Source: an uncultured Ilumatobacter sp. (lineage in GTDB: Bacteria; Actinomycetota; Acidimicrobiia; Acidimicrobiales; Ilumatobacteraceae). Taken from it: 23,284 nucleotides of DNA. Positions 1 to 7,000 of this stretch are shown piece after piece. The position numbers and the translations under genes were made by a program. The stretch spans positions 1 to 23,284 of the forward strand of contig CALICC010000358.1 in assembly GCA_938049325.1 (NCBI GenBank), given 5' to 3'. Below the pieces are notes generated by a model, which was given only the letters and a program-made list of their open reading frames with translations, made no database searches and was not told the DNA's origin. Numbering within the stretch: the first letter of the stretch is position 1; every line of letters begins with the position of its first letter.

Positions 1-1
1 C

Positions 2-1786
2 CGCCTCGGTACGGTGCTCGCGCTGATCGAGTCGATGAAGATGCACCACGAGATCATCGCTCCGGGCGCCGGCGTGGTCACGTCGGTCGTCGCCCCGGTG
101 GGTGCCACGTTGGCAATCGGTGATCCGGTCGTCGAATTGGCCGCGTCACCGATCGATGGAGGAGCACTGCCGCCGCCTTCACCCGACGGCGAGCAACCGG
201 GCGAGGGCGATCAGCGCGACGCGGTTCCGCTCGGCGCTGATCGGCCCGATCTGCGCGAGGTTGTCGAGCGCCACGCCGCCGGGCGCGACGAGCGGCGAAA
301 GGCCGCGGTCGAGAAGCGACATGGAAAGGGTAAGCGCACCGCTCGCGAGAACGTCGCCGATCTGGTCGATGCCGGGTCGTTCGTCGAATACGGGCCGATC
401 GTGGTGGCCGCCCAACGTCGGCGCCGCGAACTCGACGACCTGATCTCGAACACGCCCGCTGATGGCCTCGTGGGCGGCGTGGGCGATGTCAACGGCGACC
501 TGTTCGACGCTGGCGCGTCCAAGACCGTCGTGATGTCGTACGACTACACGGTGCTCGCAGGCACACAAGGGTTCCAGAACCACCGCAAGAAGGACCGTCT
601 GATCGAAGTCGCTGAGAAGCTCCAGACGCCCGTGGTGTTCTTCACCGAAGGCGGGGGAGGACGGCCAGGCGATACCGACGTCACCGGCGTGAGTGGCCTC
701 GACTGTCTTGCGTTCTGGTGGTTTGCCGAACTCTCGGGCACTGTGCCGTTGGTCGGGATTGCTTCGGGGTACTGCTTCGCCGGCAACGCGGCGATTCTCG
801 GGTGCTGCGACGTGGTCATCGCGACCGCCGACTCGAACATCGGGATGGGCGGCCCTGCGATGATCGAAGGTGGCGGACTCGGCGTGTTCGAGCCGACGGC
901 CGTCGGGCCGATCGACGTACAGCGAACGAATGGCGTGGTCGACATCGTGGTGGCCGACGAGCGCGAGGCGGTCGAGGTCGCGAAGCAGTACCTGTCGTAC
1001 TTCCAGGGATCGACAGCGCATTGGGAAGCTCCCGATCAAACGTCGTTGCGAGACGTCGTGCCGCTCGATCGGCTGCGGGCATACGACATCAGAGATGCCA
1101 TCGACGGCCTCTTCGACATCGGCTCGGTGCTCGAACTCAGGCGTGATTTCGGCGTCGGGATGGTGACCGCGCTGGCCCGTCTCGACGGGCGGCCGGTCGG
1201 CGTGTTGGCCAACAACCCGAAGCACCTCGGCGGCGCGATCGATGCCGACGGATCCGACAAGGCGGCGCGGTTCATGCAGCTCTGCGACGCCCACGGCCTG
1301 CCGCTGATCACGCTGTGCGACACGCCTGGCATGATGGTCGGCCCCGACATCGAGGAAACAGCACTGGTTCGTCATTGTTCGCGTCTGTTCGTGACCGGCG
1401 CGAATCTCTCGGTGCCGACGGTCGCCGTGGTGACCCGCAAGGCCTACGGCCTCGGTGCCCAGGCGATGATGGGTGGATCGACGAAGGCGCCGCTTGCGTG
1501 TTTGGCGTGGCCGACGGGTGAGTTTGGGGGAATGGGGCTCGAAGGAGCGGTGCGGCTCGGCTTTCGCAAGGAACTGGCTGCGGTCACCGACGATGCGGAA
1601 CGCGAGGCGCTCTTCGATCAGATGGTGGCGCGAATGTACGAGCACGGCAAGGCCGTCAACGTCGCATCACACTTCGAGATCGACGACGTCATCGACCCAG
1701 CGGACACACGCCGCTGGCTCTCGACGCTGCTCGCCGCTGCACCTGAGGTCGCCTCGAGCGGGCGCACCAACATCGACACCTGGTGA
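2..1786 (+). CDS. Single-chain acyl-CoA carboxylase, C-terminal part (biotin carrier + carboxyltransferase), 5'-truncated by window edge
   Basis: The reading frame is already open at base 2 and runs to TGA at 1784-1786, so the true start lies upstream. The visible product begins inside a biotinyl carrier domain: the ESMKM motif has its biotin-accepting Lys at codon 38-40. After an acidic, Pro-rich linker (about 140-230) comes a full carboxyltransferase region with both subdomains. Visible motifs are a Gly-rich GGGGRPGDTD (about 650-680), GSTKAPLACLAWPTGE late in the C-subdomain, and CDTPGMMVGPDIE. Carrier fused upstream of carboxyltransferase is the order known for the single-chain long-chain acyl-CoA carboxylase (LCC) of mycobacteria, where a biotin carboxylase domain comes first. 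I infer that domain lies just outside the window. The GTG at 14 is not a credible start because it would cut the biotinyl domain. Substrate length is not readable from sequence. It converges with the lipoprotein gene, 35 bp away. Confidence 0.9.
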   Translation, partial: RLGTVLALIESMKMHHEIIAPGAGVVTSVVAPVGATLAIGDPVVELAASPIDGGALPPPSPDGEQPGEGDQRDAVPLGADRPDLREVVERHAAGRDERRKAAVEKRHGKGKRTARENVADLVDAGSFVEYGPIVVAAQRRRRELDDLISNTPADGLVGGVGDVNGDLFDAGASKTVVMSYDYTVLAGTQGFQNHRKKDRLIEVAEKLQTPVVFFTEGGGGRPGDTDVTGVSGLDCLAFWWFAELSGTVPLVGIASGYCFAGNAAILGCCDVVIATADSNIGMGGPAMIEGGGLGVFEPTAVGPIDVQRTNGVVDIVVADEREAVEVAKQYLSYFQGSTAHWEAPDQTSLRDVVPLDRLRAYDIRDAIDGLFDIGSVLELRRDFGVGMVTALARLDGRPVGVLANNPKHLGGAIDADGSDKAARFMQLCDAHGLPLITLCDTPGMMVGPDIEETALVRHCSRLFVTGANLSVPTVAVVTRKAYGLGAQAMMGGSTKAPLACLAWPTGEFGGMGLEGAVRLGFRKELAAVTDDAEREALFDQMVARMYEHGKAVNVASHFEIDDVIDPADTRRWLSTLLAAAPEVASSGRTNIDTW

Positions 1787-1821
1787 CCAAGGCTCTGCCA
1801 GTCCCGCCGTGCGAATGTCGG

Positions 1822-2856
1822 TCAGCAGGAGTTCGTGAGTACGGCCGTCACGTCGCGGCCGTCGTAGGTGTACACGGTGACGGTCGCCGAGCTTGGCGAC
1901 TCCCACGAGTGCACGACGAACTCGCCGAAGCCGTCGCCGTTGAGATCGGCGACCGCCAGTGTTCGGAACTGCTCGAACGGGCCGATCGTGGGGGCCGGCG
2001 CCTCGAGCGTGGTTTCGGTGGTTCCGGCGATGGTGGTGGGTGTTGTGACTTCGGCGATGCTGCGCGCCACCGTGAGTCCGCTGCCCGAATCGGCGTCGAT
2101 GAGGATGAGGGCCGCATAGGTCGGCCCGCCGAACGCGACCAATGACTCACTGTCGCCGTCGCCGTCGATGTCGGTGACCAAGATCTGCTGGATCGCGCCG
2201 CTGGTGGCGTCGACTGCAGTGTCGCTGAACGCGGTTTGGCCATTCGTGAGATATCGGTCGATCGAGGCGTCGACGATGGCCGAAGGTCGGGGCGTGGTTG
2301 GCCAATCTGCCGCAAACGCGATGGATCGGTATCCGAATCCTGGGTCTTCGGGGGCTCTGGCGTTGGGTGAGATGGTGGGGCCGACCGAGCCGCTCGAACA
2401 GGCTTCGGCTGCTGCGCCCGCGGTGCCCGCGATGGGTGCGACATCGGCTTCGTGGATGAACATCGCCGTGCCGTTCGCCGTCGCTGGTGCCAGCGGCGCG
2501 CCGTCGTCACCTGTTGGCTGCTCCCAGCCCGACCCGGACCACCGGCCGAGGTAGAGCCAGCCGTCGGGATCGCCTCCGGCGAAGAACTCGGTGGGAGTGG
2601 TGGTTGGTTGACCGCTCGGCGGCGCCAGGGTGGTGGTCGGCGCCTCGGTGGTCGAGGTGGCGGTGGGTGCATCCGAGGCGATCGGCTCGGGGGCGACAGC
2701 AATCGTCGTCGATGTCGTGGTCGGCGCCTCGGTGGTCGAGGTGGTCGACGAGGTTGCGCCGGGGGTCGGCGGCGCGGCGGTTTCCTGCGACGTGCACGAC
2801 GCAGCGACCATGGCGGTTGCGCCGAGCAGGAAGAAGAAACGTGGGCGTCGTCGCAC
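1822..2856 (-). CDS. Predicted lipoprotein with Thr-rich linker and FG-GAP/VCBS-like motifs
   Basis: About 344 aa from the GTG at 2856, which puts a short Arg-rich n-region (VRRRPR), a hydrophobic stretch and a plausible lipobox (VAAS-Cys, Cys21) at the N-terminus. The protein is therefore probably exported and anchored in the membrane. Residues about 25-75 are a low-complexity Thr/Ser/Ala/Pro linker in which TSTTEAPTTT occurs twice; the DNA carries an exact 28-bp direct repeat at 2633-2660 and 2717-2744. The C-terminal half has two Asp-rich DxDGDxDxE / DxNGDGxGE loops typical of FG-GAP/VCBS repeats, which bind calcium in other proteins. Function is unknown; surface binding is an inference. 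The frame stays open upstream to 3123, but that extension runs through the palindromic repeat array and lacks a signal peptide context, so I rejected it. No clear Shine-Dalgarno precedes the GTG; GTG 2889 or TTG 2877 are alternatives. Confidence 0.75.
   Translation of the reverse strand: MRRRPRFFFLLGATAMVAASCTSQETAAPPTPGATSSTTSTTEAPTTTSTTIAVAPEPIASDAPTATSTTEAPTTTLAPPSGQPTTTPTEFFAGGDPDGWLYLGRWSGSGWEQPTGDDGAPLAPATANGTAMFIHEADVAPIAGTAGAAAEACSSGSVGPTISPNARAPEDPGFGYRSIAFAADWPTTPRPSAIVDASIDRYLTNGQTAFSDTAVDATSGAIQQILVTDIDGDGDSESLVAFGGPTYAALILIDADSGSGLTVARSIAEVTTPTTIAGTTETTLEAPAPTIGPFEQFRTLAVADLNGDGFGEFVVHSWESPSSATVTVYTYDGRDVTAVLTNSC
2633..2744. repeat. 28-bp exact direct repeat inside lipoprotein linker
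   Basis: Positions 2633-2660 and 2717-2744 are identical over 28 bases and offset by 84 bp, a multiple of three. The repeat encodes the duplicated TSTTEAPTTT-type segment of the Thr-rich linker. It probably arose by in-frame duplication and could vary in copy number between strains. Confidence 0.8.
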
Positions 2857-2902
2857 CTGGCCATTGTGGTGGATCAATCGCCCGCTCACACCGCGCAAAC
2901 CA

Positions 2903-3025
2903 TCCGTTTCACGCCTGGCGTGAATGCACGTTTCGTCCGTTTCACGCCTGGCGTGGATCAACGTTTTGTCCGTTTCACGCCTGGCGTGGATCAACGTTTC
3001 GTCCGTTTCACGCCTGGCGTGAAAC
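2903..3025. repeat. Four-copy palindromic tandem repeat, 33-bp period
   Basis: The 20-base core TCCGTTTCACGCCTGGCGTG occurs identically at 2903, 2936, 2969 and 3002, exactly 33 bp apart. Each core holds an inverted repeat centred on a T. Copy 4 is perfect, with 10-bp arms GTTTCACGCC and GGCGTGAAAC (3005-3025); copy 1 has 8-bp arms and copies 2-3 have 6-bp perfect inner arms. The 13-bp linkers are also nearly the same. The array fills the gap between the acyltransferase stop and the lipoprotein start. It could be clustered protein-binding sites (33 bp is about three helical turns), a string of RNA hairpins (8-bp stem, CCTGG loop), or a member of a dispersed palindromic repeat family. The sequence alone does not decide. 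Confidence 0.9.
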
Positions 3026-3029
3026 TGCA

Positions 3030-4088
3030 TTAGCCCAGGTCGGGCCAGCGGCGCGAGCGGCGACGGCGGATGCCGGCCGTGCTGAGCCGGCGTTTCTCGC
3101 CCAATGTCCACTGTCGCCGCCAACCGTTGTGATCGGGTCCCGACAAGCTCGGGCTACGACCCTGAGCGGCGTTGCGGGTGGCGGTCCACCAATCGGTGAG
3201 TGTCTCGTCGCCGAGGCGCGTCACGGCAGCTTCGATCCGCTCGTTGAAACGACGGGTGTTCTCCGCGTCGTCGACCGTGAGTGGCGTGCCGAACACAACG
3301 GACGTACGCCCAGGCGACAGCTTGGATGCGCCCTTGCCGAAGATTTCGCCCGTGCCATCGATGTGCACTGGAATGATCGGTGCACCGGTGCGCATCGACA
3401 GATATGCCGCTCCACCCTTGAAGTCTTGGCCCCAACCGTCGGGCGATCGTCCGCCCTCGGGGTAGATGATCAGGCTGTGCCCGTCGGCGATGAGGTCGCG
3501 CAACCGGTCGAAGGTGCTGCGACTCGTTGCTTCTCGATCGATCGGAATGGCGTTCAGCGCCAACGCCGACAGCGCCGCTTTCCAGCGAGCGTCGAAGAAG
3601 TAGTCGGCCGCGGCCCCGACGATCAGTTCGCGGCGCCAGGCCGCAGGGATCGAACGGATCATCACGCCCGTGTCGATGTGGCTGTGGTGATTCGGCGCGA
3701 AGATCACCGGCGCGGGACGCTCGCCGTCGTCGGTGCGGAGTAGATCGCTCAGGCGGTCGAGGCCTGAGACCGTCGGGCTCGCAATGGTCTTGACTGCCAC
3801 GCGCATCGGCGCTTCGAGGATGAAACCGCGAACGGCCCGAGCGACCGGTCGCCGTGCCCACTCGGTGTCATACGCTCCGCCCAGCGTGTCGGGCTCACGT
3901 GGGACCACCACACCTCGCGGTGCGGCTGGCCGTCGATACGGAAACCCGTACTTTGCGAGCGGCTTCGCAACGGTGCGCACCGCTCCCTCGACAGCGCCCG
4001 CAGCGCGCTGAGCGGTAGCGATCGTGGCGCTCGTTCCATGTGGCCGCTGGGCGCGGCGGATGTAGGTGCGTGTGGTGCGACCAACCAT
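3030..4088 (-). CDS. PlsC-type 1-acylglycerol-3-phosphate acyltransferase family protein
   Basis: This 352-aa protein has the acyltransferase hallmarks: the HX4D catalytic motif as NHHSHID (His134, Asp139) and the EGGRSPDG glycerol-phosphate-binding motif (211-218). The family transfers an acyl chain from acyl-CoA or acyl-ACP to a lysophospholipid or another hydroxyl acceptor at the membrane. The N-terminal ~90 residues are basic and family-atypical, making it longer than a minimal PlsC (about 240 aa). The ATG at 4088 is supported by GGGAAGGA (4097-4104 on the complementary strand), 8 nt upstream. Only 22 bp separate it from the stop of the LarA-like gene, so it is the last gene of the lipid operon. 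The acceptor is not readable from sequence; given its neighbours it may be something other than lysophosphatidate. Confidence 0.88.
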   Translation of the reverse strand: MVGRTTRTYIRRAQRPHGTSATIATAQRAAGAVEGAVRTVAKPLAKYGFPYRRPAAPRGVVVPREPDTLGGAYDTEWARRPVARAVRGFILEAPMRVAVKTIASPTVSGLDRLSDLLRTDDGERPAPVIFAPNHHSHIDTGVMIRSIPAAWRRELIVGAAADYFFDARWKAALSALALNAIPIDREATSRSTFDRLRDLIADGHSLIIYPEGGRSPDGWGQDFKGGAAYLSMRTGAPIIPVHIDGTGEIFGKGASKLSPGRTSVVFGTPLTVDDAENTRRFNERIEAAVTRLGDETLTDWWTATRNAAQGRSPSLSGPDHNGWRRQWTLGEKRRLSTAGIRRRRSRRWPDLG

Positions 4089-4110
4089 CGGCGTGATCCT
4101 TCCCGCTGCT

Positions 4111-5697
4111 CTACTTGACGTCGGCGACGAGAACGCCGGGAACGTGGAGGTGGCTGATCGTGGGGGAGCGGCCGACGGTGTCGGAGGCGATCTCGAGCGC
4201 GTCGTTCATGGTCGAGGCTGGCGTGAAGCCGAGCTTGCGGACGGCTGCGGCATAGCCGCCCACGATGATGACCTTGCCCGCGTGCTGTTGGCCGTGTGCG
4301 CCCCAGTACCAGGCGTAGAACGGGTGCACGCCGTGGTATGCGTAACTCGTGCGATACAGGTGGCGATACCACTCGTCTTCGGCGTACTTCTTCTCCCACT
4401 TCGTCGACATCTCGGCCGGGTCGGTGGTGTCGGCGAGCACTTCATCGAAGAAGTCGATGTAGCTCGGGTGGTGCACCGGGTGGAACTCCTCGTACGTGGG
4501 GTGCGTCATGATTACGACGCCACCTTCACGGACAAGCGGCTTCCCGCGGTACATGTTGAACAGGTAGCCGAGGCCCATACACATCACGAGGATCGGGTTC
4601 ATGATCGACTCGGGGTTGTACGGGCTGATGAACGGAATCCCCATCGTGAGGATGTCGGTCTGGCCCTCCACCTCGACGATGTGCTGCTTGTACACGTTCT
4701 CGAGTGTCTTTTCGTGCACGGTTTCGGTGAAGCCAGCGTGCACACTCGTCGTCCGATAGGGCGCCTCGATGTTGTGGAAGATCTTGCGCTTGGTGCGGTT
4801 CGGCAACTTGTTGAGGCTCTTGCTGCTGGCAAGGAACAGACTGCGATCTTTGGCGGTCCATTCCCATTCACGTTTCGCCAAGAACTCGAAGGGTGCGGGG
4901 AACGCTTCGGTGTTGATGGTGGTCTCGACCTGGAACACCTTGGGCCCGGAGTCGCGCAGCAGTTTGCCCATTCGCCAGATCGACTTGTGCAGCGCCGAGT
5001 GGTGGCGGTCCATCAGGCTGCGAGTGTTCTGCAGGCTGGCGGGGTTGTGGTGCACGCTGAGGCAGCGGTAGCTGGCCAGCCCGGTGGTCAGCGACTTCCA
5101 ACCGCCGTCCATCGCGACCTGGTTGACGTTGGCATAGACGACGAGATCGGATTCGGCGGCGCGCTTGTTGATCTCGAGGATCTCGCCTTCGTCGGTGTGG
5201 CCGATCACCGCAAGATTGTCGGGGTCCTCAGCGTCATGCTGGTACAGGTAGCCCTTGGGGAGGAACGCATCGACGATGCGGTCACCGAGTACGTGGCGCA
5301 GCTCGTACTCGTGCATCCGGCGGTGCAGGCCCAGTGCGGCGATGATGTGGACGTCGTCGACGCCGGCCTCGGCGGCCATGTCGAGCACGGCTTCGATGAT
5401 GCGCTGGCGGTTGTCGGGCCGTTGCATCTTGGGCAGCGACAGGCTGGCGTCGTCGAAGCAGATCGTGAGCTTCATGTCCGGCTTCAGTAGCTCGGGCAAC
5501 GGGTCCATGTCGAGCGGATTGAGCAGCGCGTCGCGGATGTGTCCGTCGAGGTTGTCGAGCCCGGCCAACGGCTCGGGTGGGTAGATGATGCGGCTGCGAT
5601 CAGCAGGCAGGCGTTCGAGGCTGAAACCTTCGCCGCGCCAGAACAGCGTGGGAGGCGTCGAGCGGTCGACGTCGAGAACAAATCCGGGGCGTGGCAT
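4111..5697 (-). CDS. LarA-family (nickel-pincer lactate racemase-like) protein
   Basis: This 528-aa protein has a Lar_N-like N-terminal region (LTICFDDASLSLP, then HIIAALGLHRR). LarA enzymes use a nickel-pincer nucleotide cofactor tethered to a Lys to racemise or epimerise 2-hydroxy acids by hydride transfer. In Lactiplantibacillus plantarum LarA the key residues are His108 (catalytic), Lys184 (cofactor tether) and His200 (nickel ligand). Here His125, Lys201 and His217 have exactly the same spacing (76 and 16). The position matching the second catalytic His174 appears to be Val191, flanked by Asn190 and Asn192, so the chemistry may differ from lactate racemisation. It is about 100 residues longer than classical LarA. 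The start is set by AGGAG (5703-5707) 5 nt before ATG 5697; the in-frame ATG at 5736 lacks such support. It lies between an MDR dehydrogenase and a PlsC acyltransferase. No larB/larC/larE maturation genes are in the window. Confidence 0.82.
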   Translation of the reverse strand: MPRPGFVLDVDRSTPPTLFWRGEGFSLERLPADRSRIIYPPEPLAGLDNLDGHIRDALLNPLDMDPLPELLKPDMKLTICFDDASLSLPKMQRPDNRQRIIEAVLDMAAEAGVDDVHIIAALGLHRRMHEYELRHVLGDRIVDAFLPKGYLYQHDAEDPDNLAVIGHTDEGEILEINKRAAESDLVVYANVNQVAMDGGWKSLTTGLASYRCLSVHHNPASLQNTRSLMDRHHSALHKSIWRMGKLLRDSGPKVFQVETTINTEAFPAPFEFLAKREWEWTAKDRSLFLASSKSLNKLPNRTKRKIFHNIEAPYRTTSVHAGFTETVHEKTLENVYKQHIVEVEGQTDILTMGIPFISPYNPESIMNPILVMCMGLGYLFNMYRGKPLVREGGVVIMTHPTYEEFHPVHHPSYIDFFDEVLADTTDPAEMSTKWEKKYAEDEWYRHLYRTSYAYHGVHPFYAWYWGAHGQQHAGKVIIVGGYAAAVRKLGFTPASTMNDALEIASDTVGRSPTISHLHVPGVLVADVK

Positions 5698-5702
5698 CAG
5701 AT

Positions 5703-5707
5703 CTCCT
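5703..5707 (-). promoter_or_regulatory. Ribosome binding site deciding the LarA-like start
   Basis: The minus strand reads AGGAG, then 5 nt, then ATG at 5697. This favours the internal ATG over the upstream in-frame ATG at 5736 and shortens the protein by 13 residues to a form beginning MPRPGFVLDV. Confidence 0.7.
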
Positions 5708-5761
5708 GAGCAGGCGTCGCGCTGGGTGCGAGGCACCGAGTGGAACGGGGAAGGCGGTTGG

Positions 5762-7000
5762 TCATGCGTGGTCTCGCAGGTCGAAGGCGATCTTCACCGA
5801 GCCGCGGCGCCCGGCGGTGGCGGCGTGCTCGATCGCGTCCACATGGTCGAGAAGCGGGTAGGTGGCCGACACGAGCTGCTCGGCGTGGAGCGCGGTCACC
5901 GTGTCGATCGCCAGCGCGAAGGTCGACGTGGTCGTGCCGTCGGCCAGCGTTTCGGTGCCATAGGTATATGCGCCCTTGAGTTCGATCTCCCGATGCCAGA
6001 GCCCGGTGAGGTCGAGGTCGACGCGTGCGGGCATGCCCAGCAAAACGACGCGGCCGCGCGGCTTCGTAATGCGCAGACTGTCGGCGAGCGATGCGTCGGA
6101 GCCCACCGCGTCGATGGTCACGTGCGCGCCACCGGAGAGCGGACCGGATTCTCCGTTTCCGAGCATGTGGCAGCCGACCTCGCGCCGTACGGCGCGGTCG
6201 ATCTCGGCTGCCGGCACGACCACGTCGGCGCCGAAGGACTGAGCGAGCGCACGCTGATGCGGGTAGCGGGCACCAACGACGATGCGAACGCCGGGGACAT
6301 ATCGCCGCAGTCCAGCGACGGCGGCGAGTCCCATCGTGCCCGCGCCGATGATCGCAACCACGGGTTGGTCGACGTCGGCGAGCGGCGGTGCTGCGAGGAG
6401 TGCGGCGTGGATGCCGCCCGCGAATGGCTCGATGAGCACAGCGCGCTCGTCGGGGAAGTCGACCGCGTTGTCGGCGAGCGCGTGGAGCTGGGATTCGTGC
6501 GCCCAGAACCATGGCGCCCAACCGCCGCCGGTCGAGCAGCAGAAGCCGGTCTGGATCGCCGGTTCGACCCCTTGCGGGGAAGTCACCGCGAGGTGCGCGT
6601 AGTCGTCGCCGTCAGCGGGGTGGGCGCCGTCGAACGGGAGATCGGCACCGCGAGCTGCGTGGCCGAGTACGGGCTCGAGGACGATGCGCGTTCCGGCAGC
6701 CATGTCGGCGTGGTCATCGTCCATGAGTTCGCCGACGACCTCGTGGCCGGGGACGAACGGAAACGAGACCCAGTCGTCGAAATACGTCGATGCCTGCCCG
6801 GCAACGAGCGAGAGATCGGATCCACAGATTCCGGCGAGACGGGTGCGGACGCGATGCCAACCGTCGCCGGGACACTCCGGGTCGTCGATCGATCGGAACT
6901 CGAGCGGTCCGACCTTTGCCGCGCCTGCGGGCGACATCGCGCCGAGCATGCGAGCTGCGCCGAACTTGCCGACGTTACGCTTGATCTGCAGCGCTTTCAT
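5762..7000 (-). CDS. Zinc-type medium-chain alcohol dehydrogenase lacking the structural-zinc cysteines
   Basis: This 412-aa MDR-family oxidoreductase interconverts alcohols and aldehydes/ketones with NAD(P). Catalytic-zinc ligands are visible in CGSD (Cys59) and GHEVVGE (His86, Glu87). The Rossmann nucleotide-binding motif is IGAGTMGLAAVAGL, after about residue 210. The lobe that normally carries four structural-zinc cysteines has the expected length (about 113-137) but contains none; it is rich in Asp, Ala and His instead. The later GFCCSTGGGW segment matches a subgroup of actinobacterial MDRs that I recall. The ATG at 7000 follows AAGGAA at about 7 nt and overlaps the TGA of the upstream SDR-HAD gene (ATGA), so translation is probably coupled. 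The 64-bp gap to the LarA-like gene is consistent with the same operon. The substrate is unknown; a long-chain aldehyde or alcohol made by the upstream reductase is an inference. Confidence 0.9.
   Translation of the reverse strand: MKALQIKRNVGKFGAARMLGAMSPAGAAKVGPLEFRSIDDPECPGDGWHRVRTRLAGICGSDLSLVAGQASTYFDDWVSFPFVPGHEVVGELMDDDHADMAAGTRIVLEPVLGHAARGADLPFDGAHPADGDDYAHLAVTSPQGVEPAIQTGFCCSTGGGWAPWFWAHESQLHALADNAVDFPDERAVLIEPFAGGIHAALLAAPPLADVDQPVVAIIGAGTMGLAAVAGLRRYVPGVRIVVGARYPHQRALAQSFGADVVVPAAEIDRAVRREVGCHMLGNGESGPLSGGAHVTIDAVGSDASLADSLRITKPRGRVVLLGMPARVDLDLTGLWHREIELKGAYTYGTETLADGTTTSTFALAIDTVTALHAEQLVSATYPLLDHVDAIEHAATAGRRGSVKIAFDLRDHA

Noticed and set aside
179..1645. 488-aa open frame antisense to the first carboxylase
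   Set aside because: Arg/His/Asp-rich composition with no domain; a typical shadow of a GC-rich gene.
1787..1821. Terminator between the first carboxylase and the lipoprotein gene
   Set aside because: The 35-bp gap shows no hairpin with useful arms.
2903..3025. Possible CRISPR array
   Set aside because: The spacing between repeated cores is only 13 bp and the linkers are almost identical, whereas CRISPR spacers are unique and about 30 bp; no cas genes are present.
2857..3123. In-frame N-terminal extension of the lipoprotein carrying HARRETD repeats
   Set aside because: It is produced by reading the palindromic array, lies in front of a good signal peptide, and overlaps the acyltransferase 3' end. 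The array is open in frames on both strands simply because its period is divisible by three.
4066..5490. 474-aa open frame antisense to the LarA-like gene
   Set aside because: Val/His-rich shadow composition without motifs, while the opposite strand encodes a recognisable protein with a good ribosome binding site.
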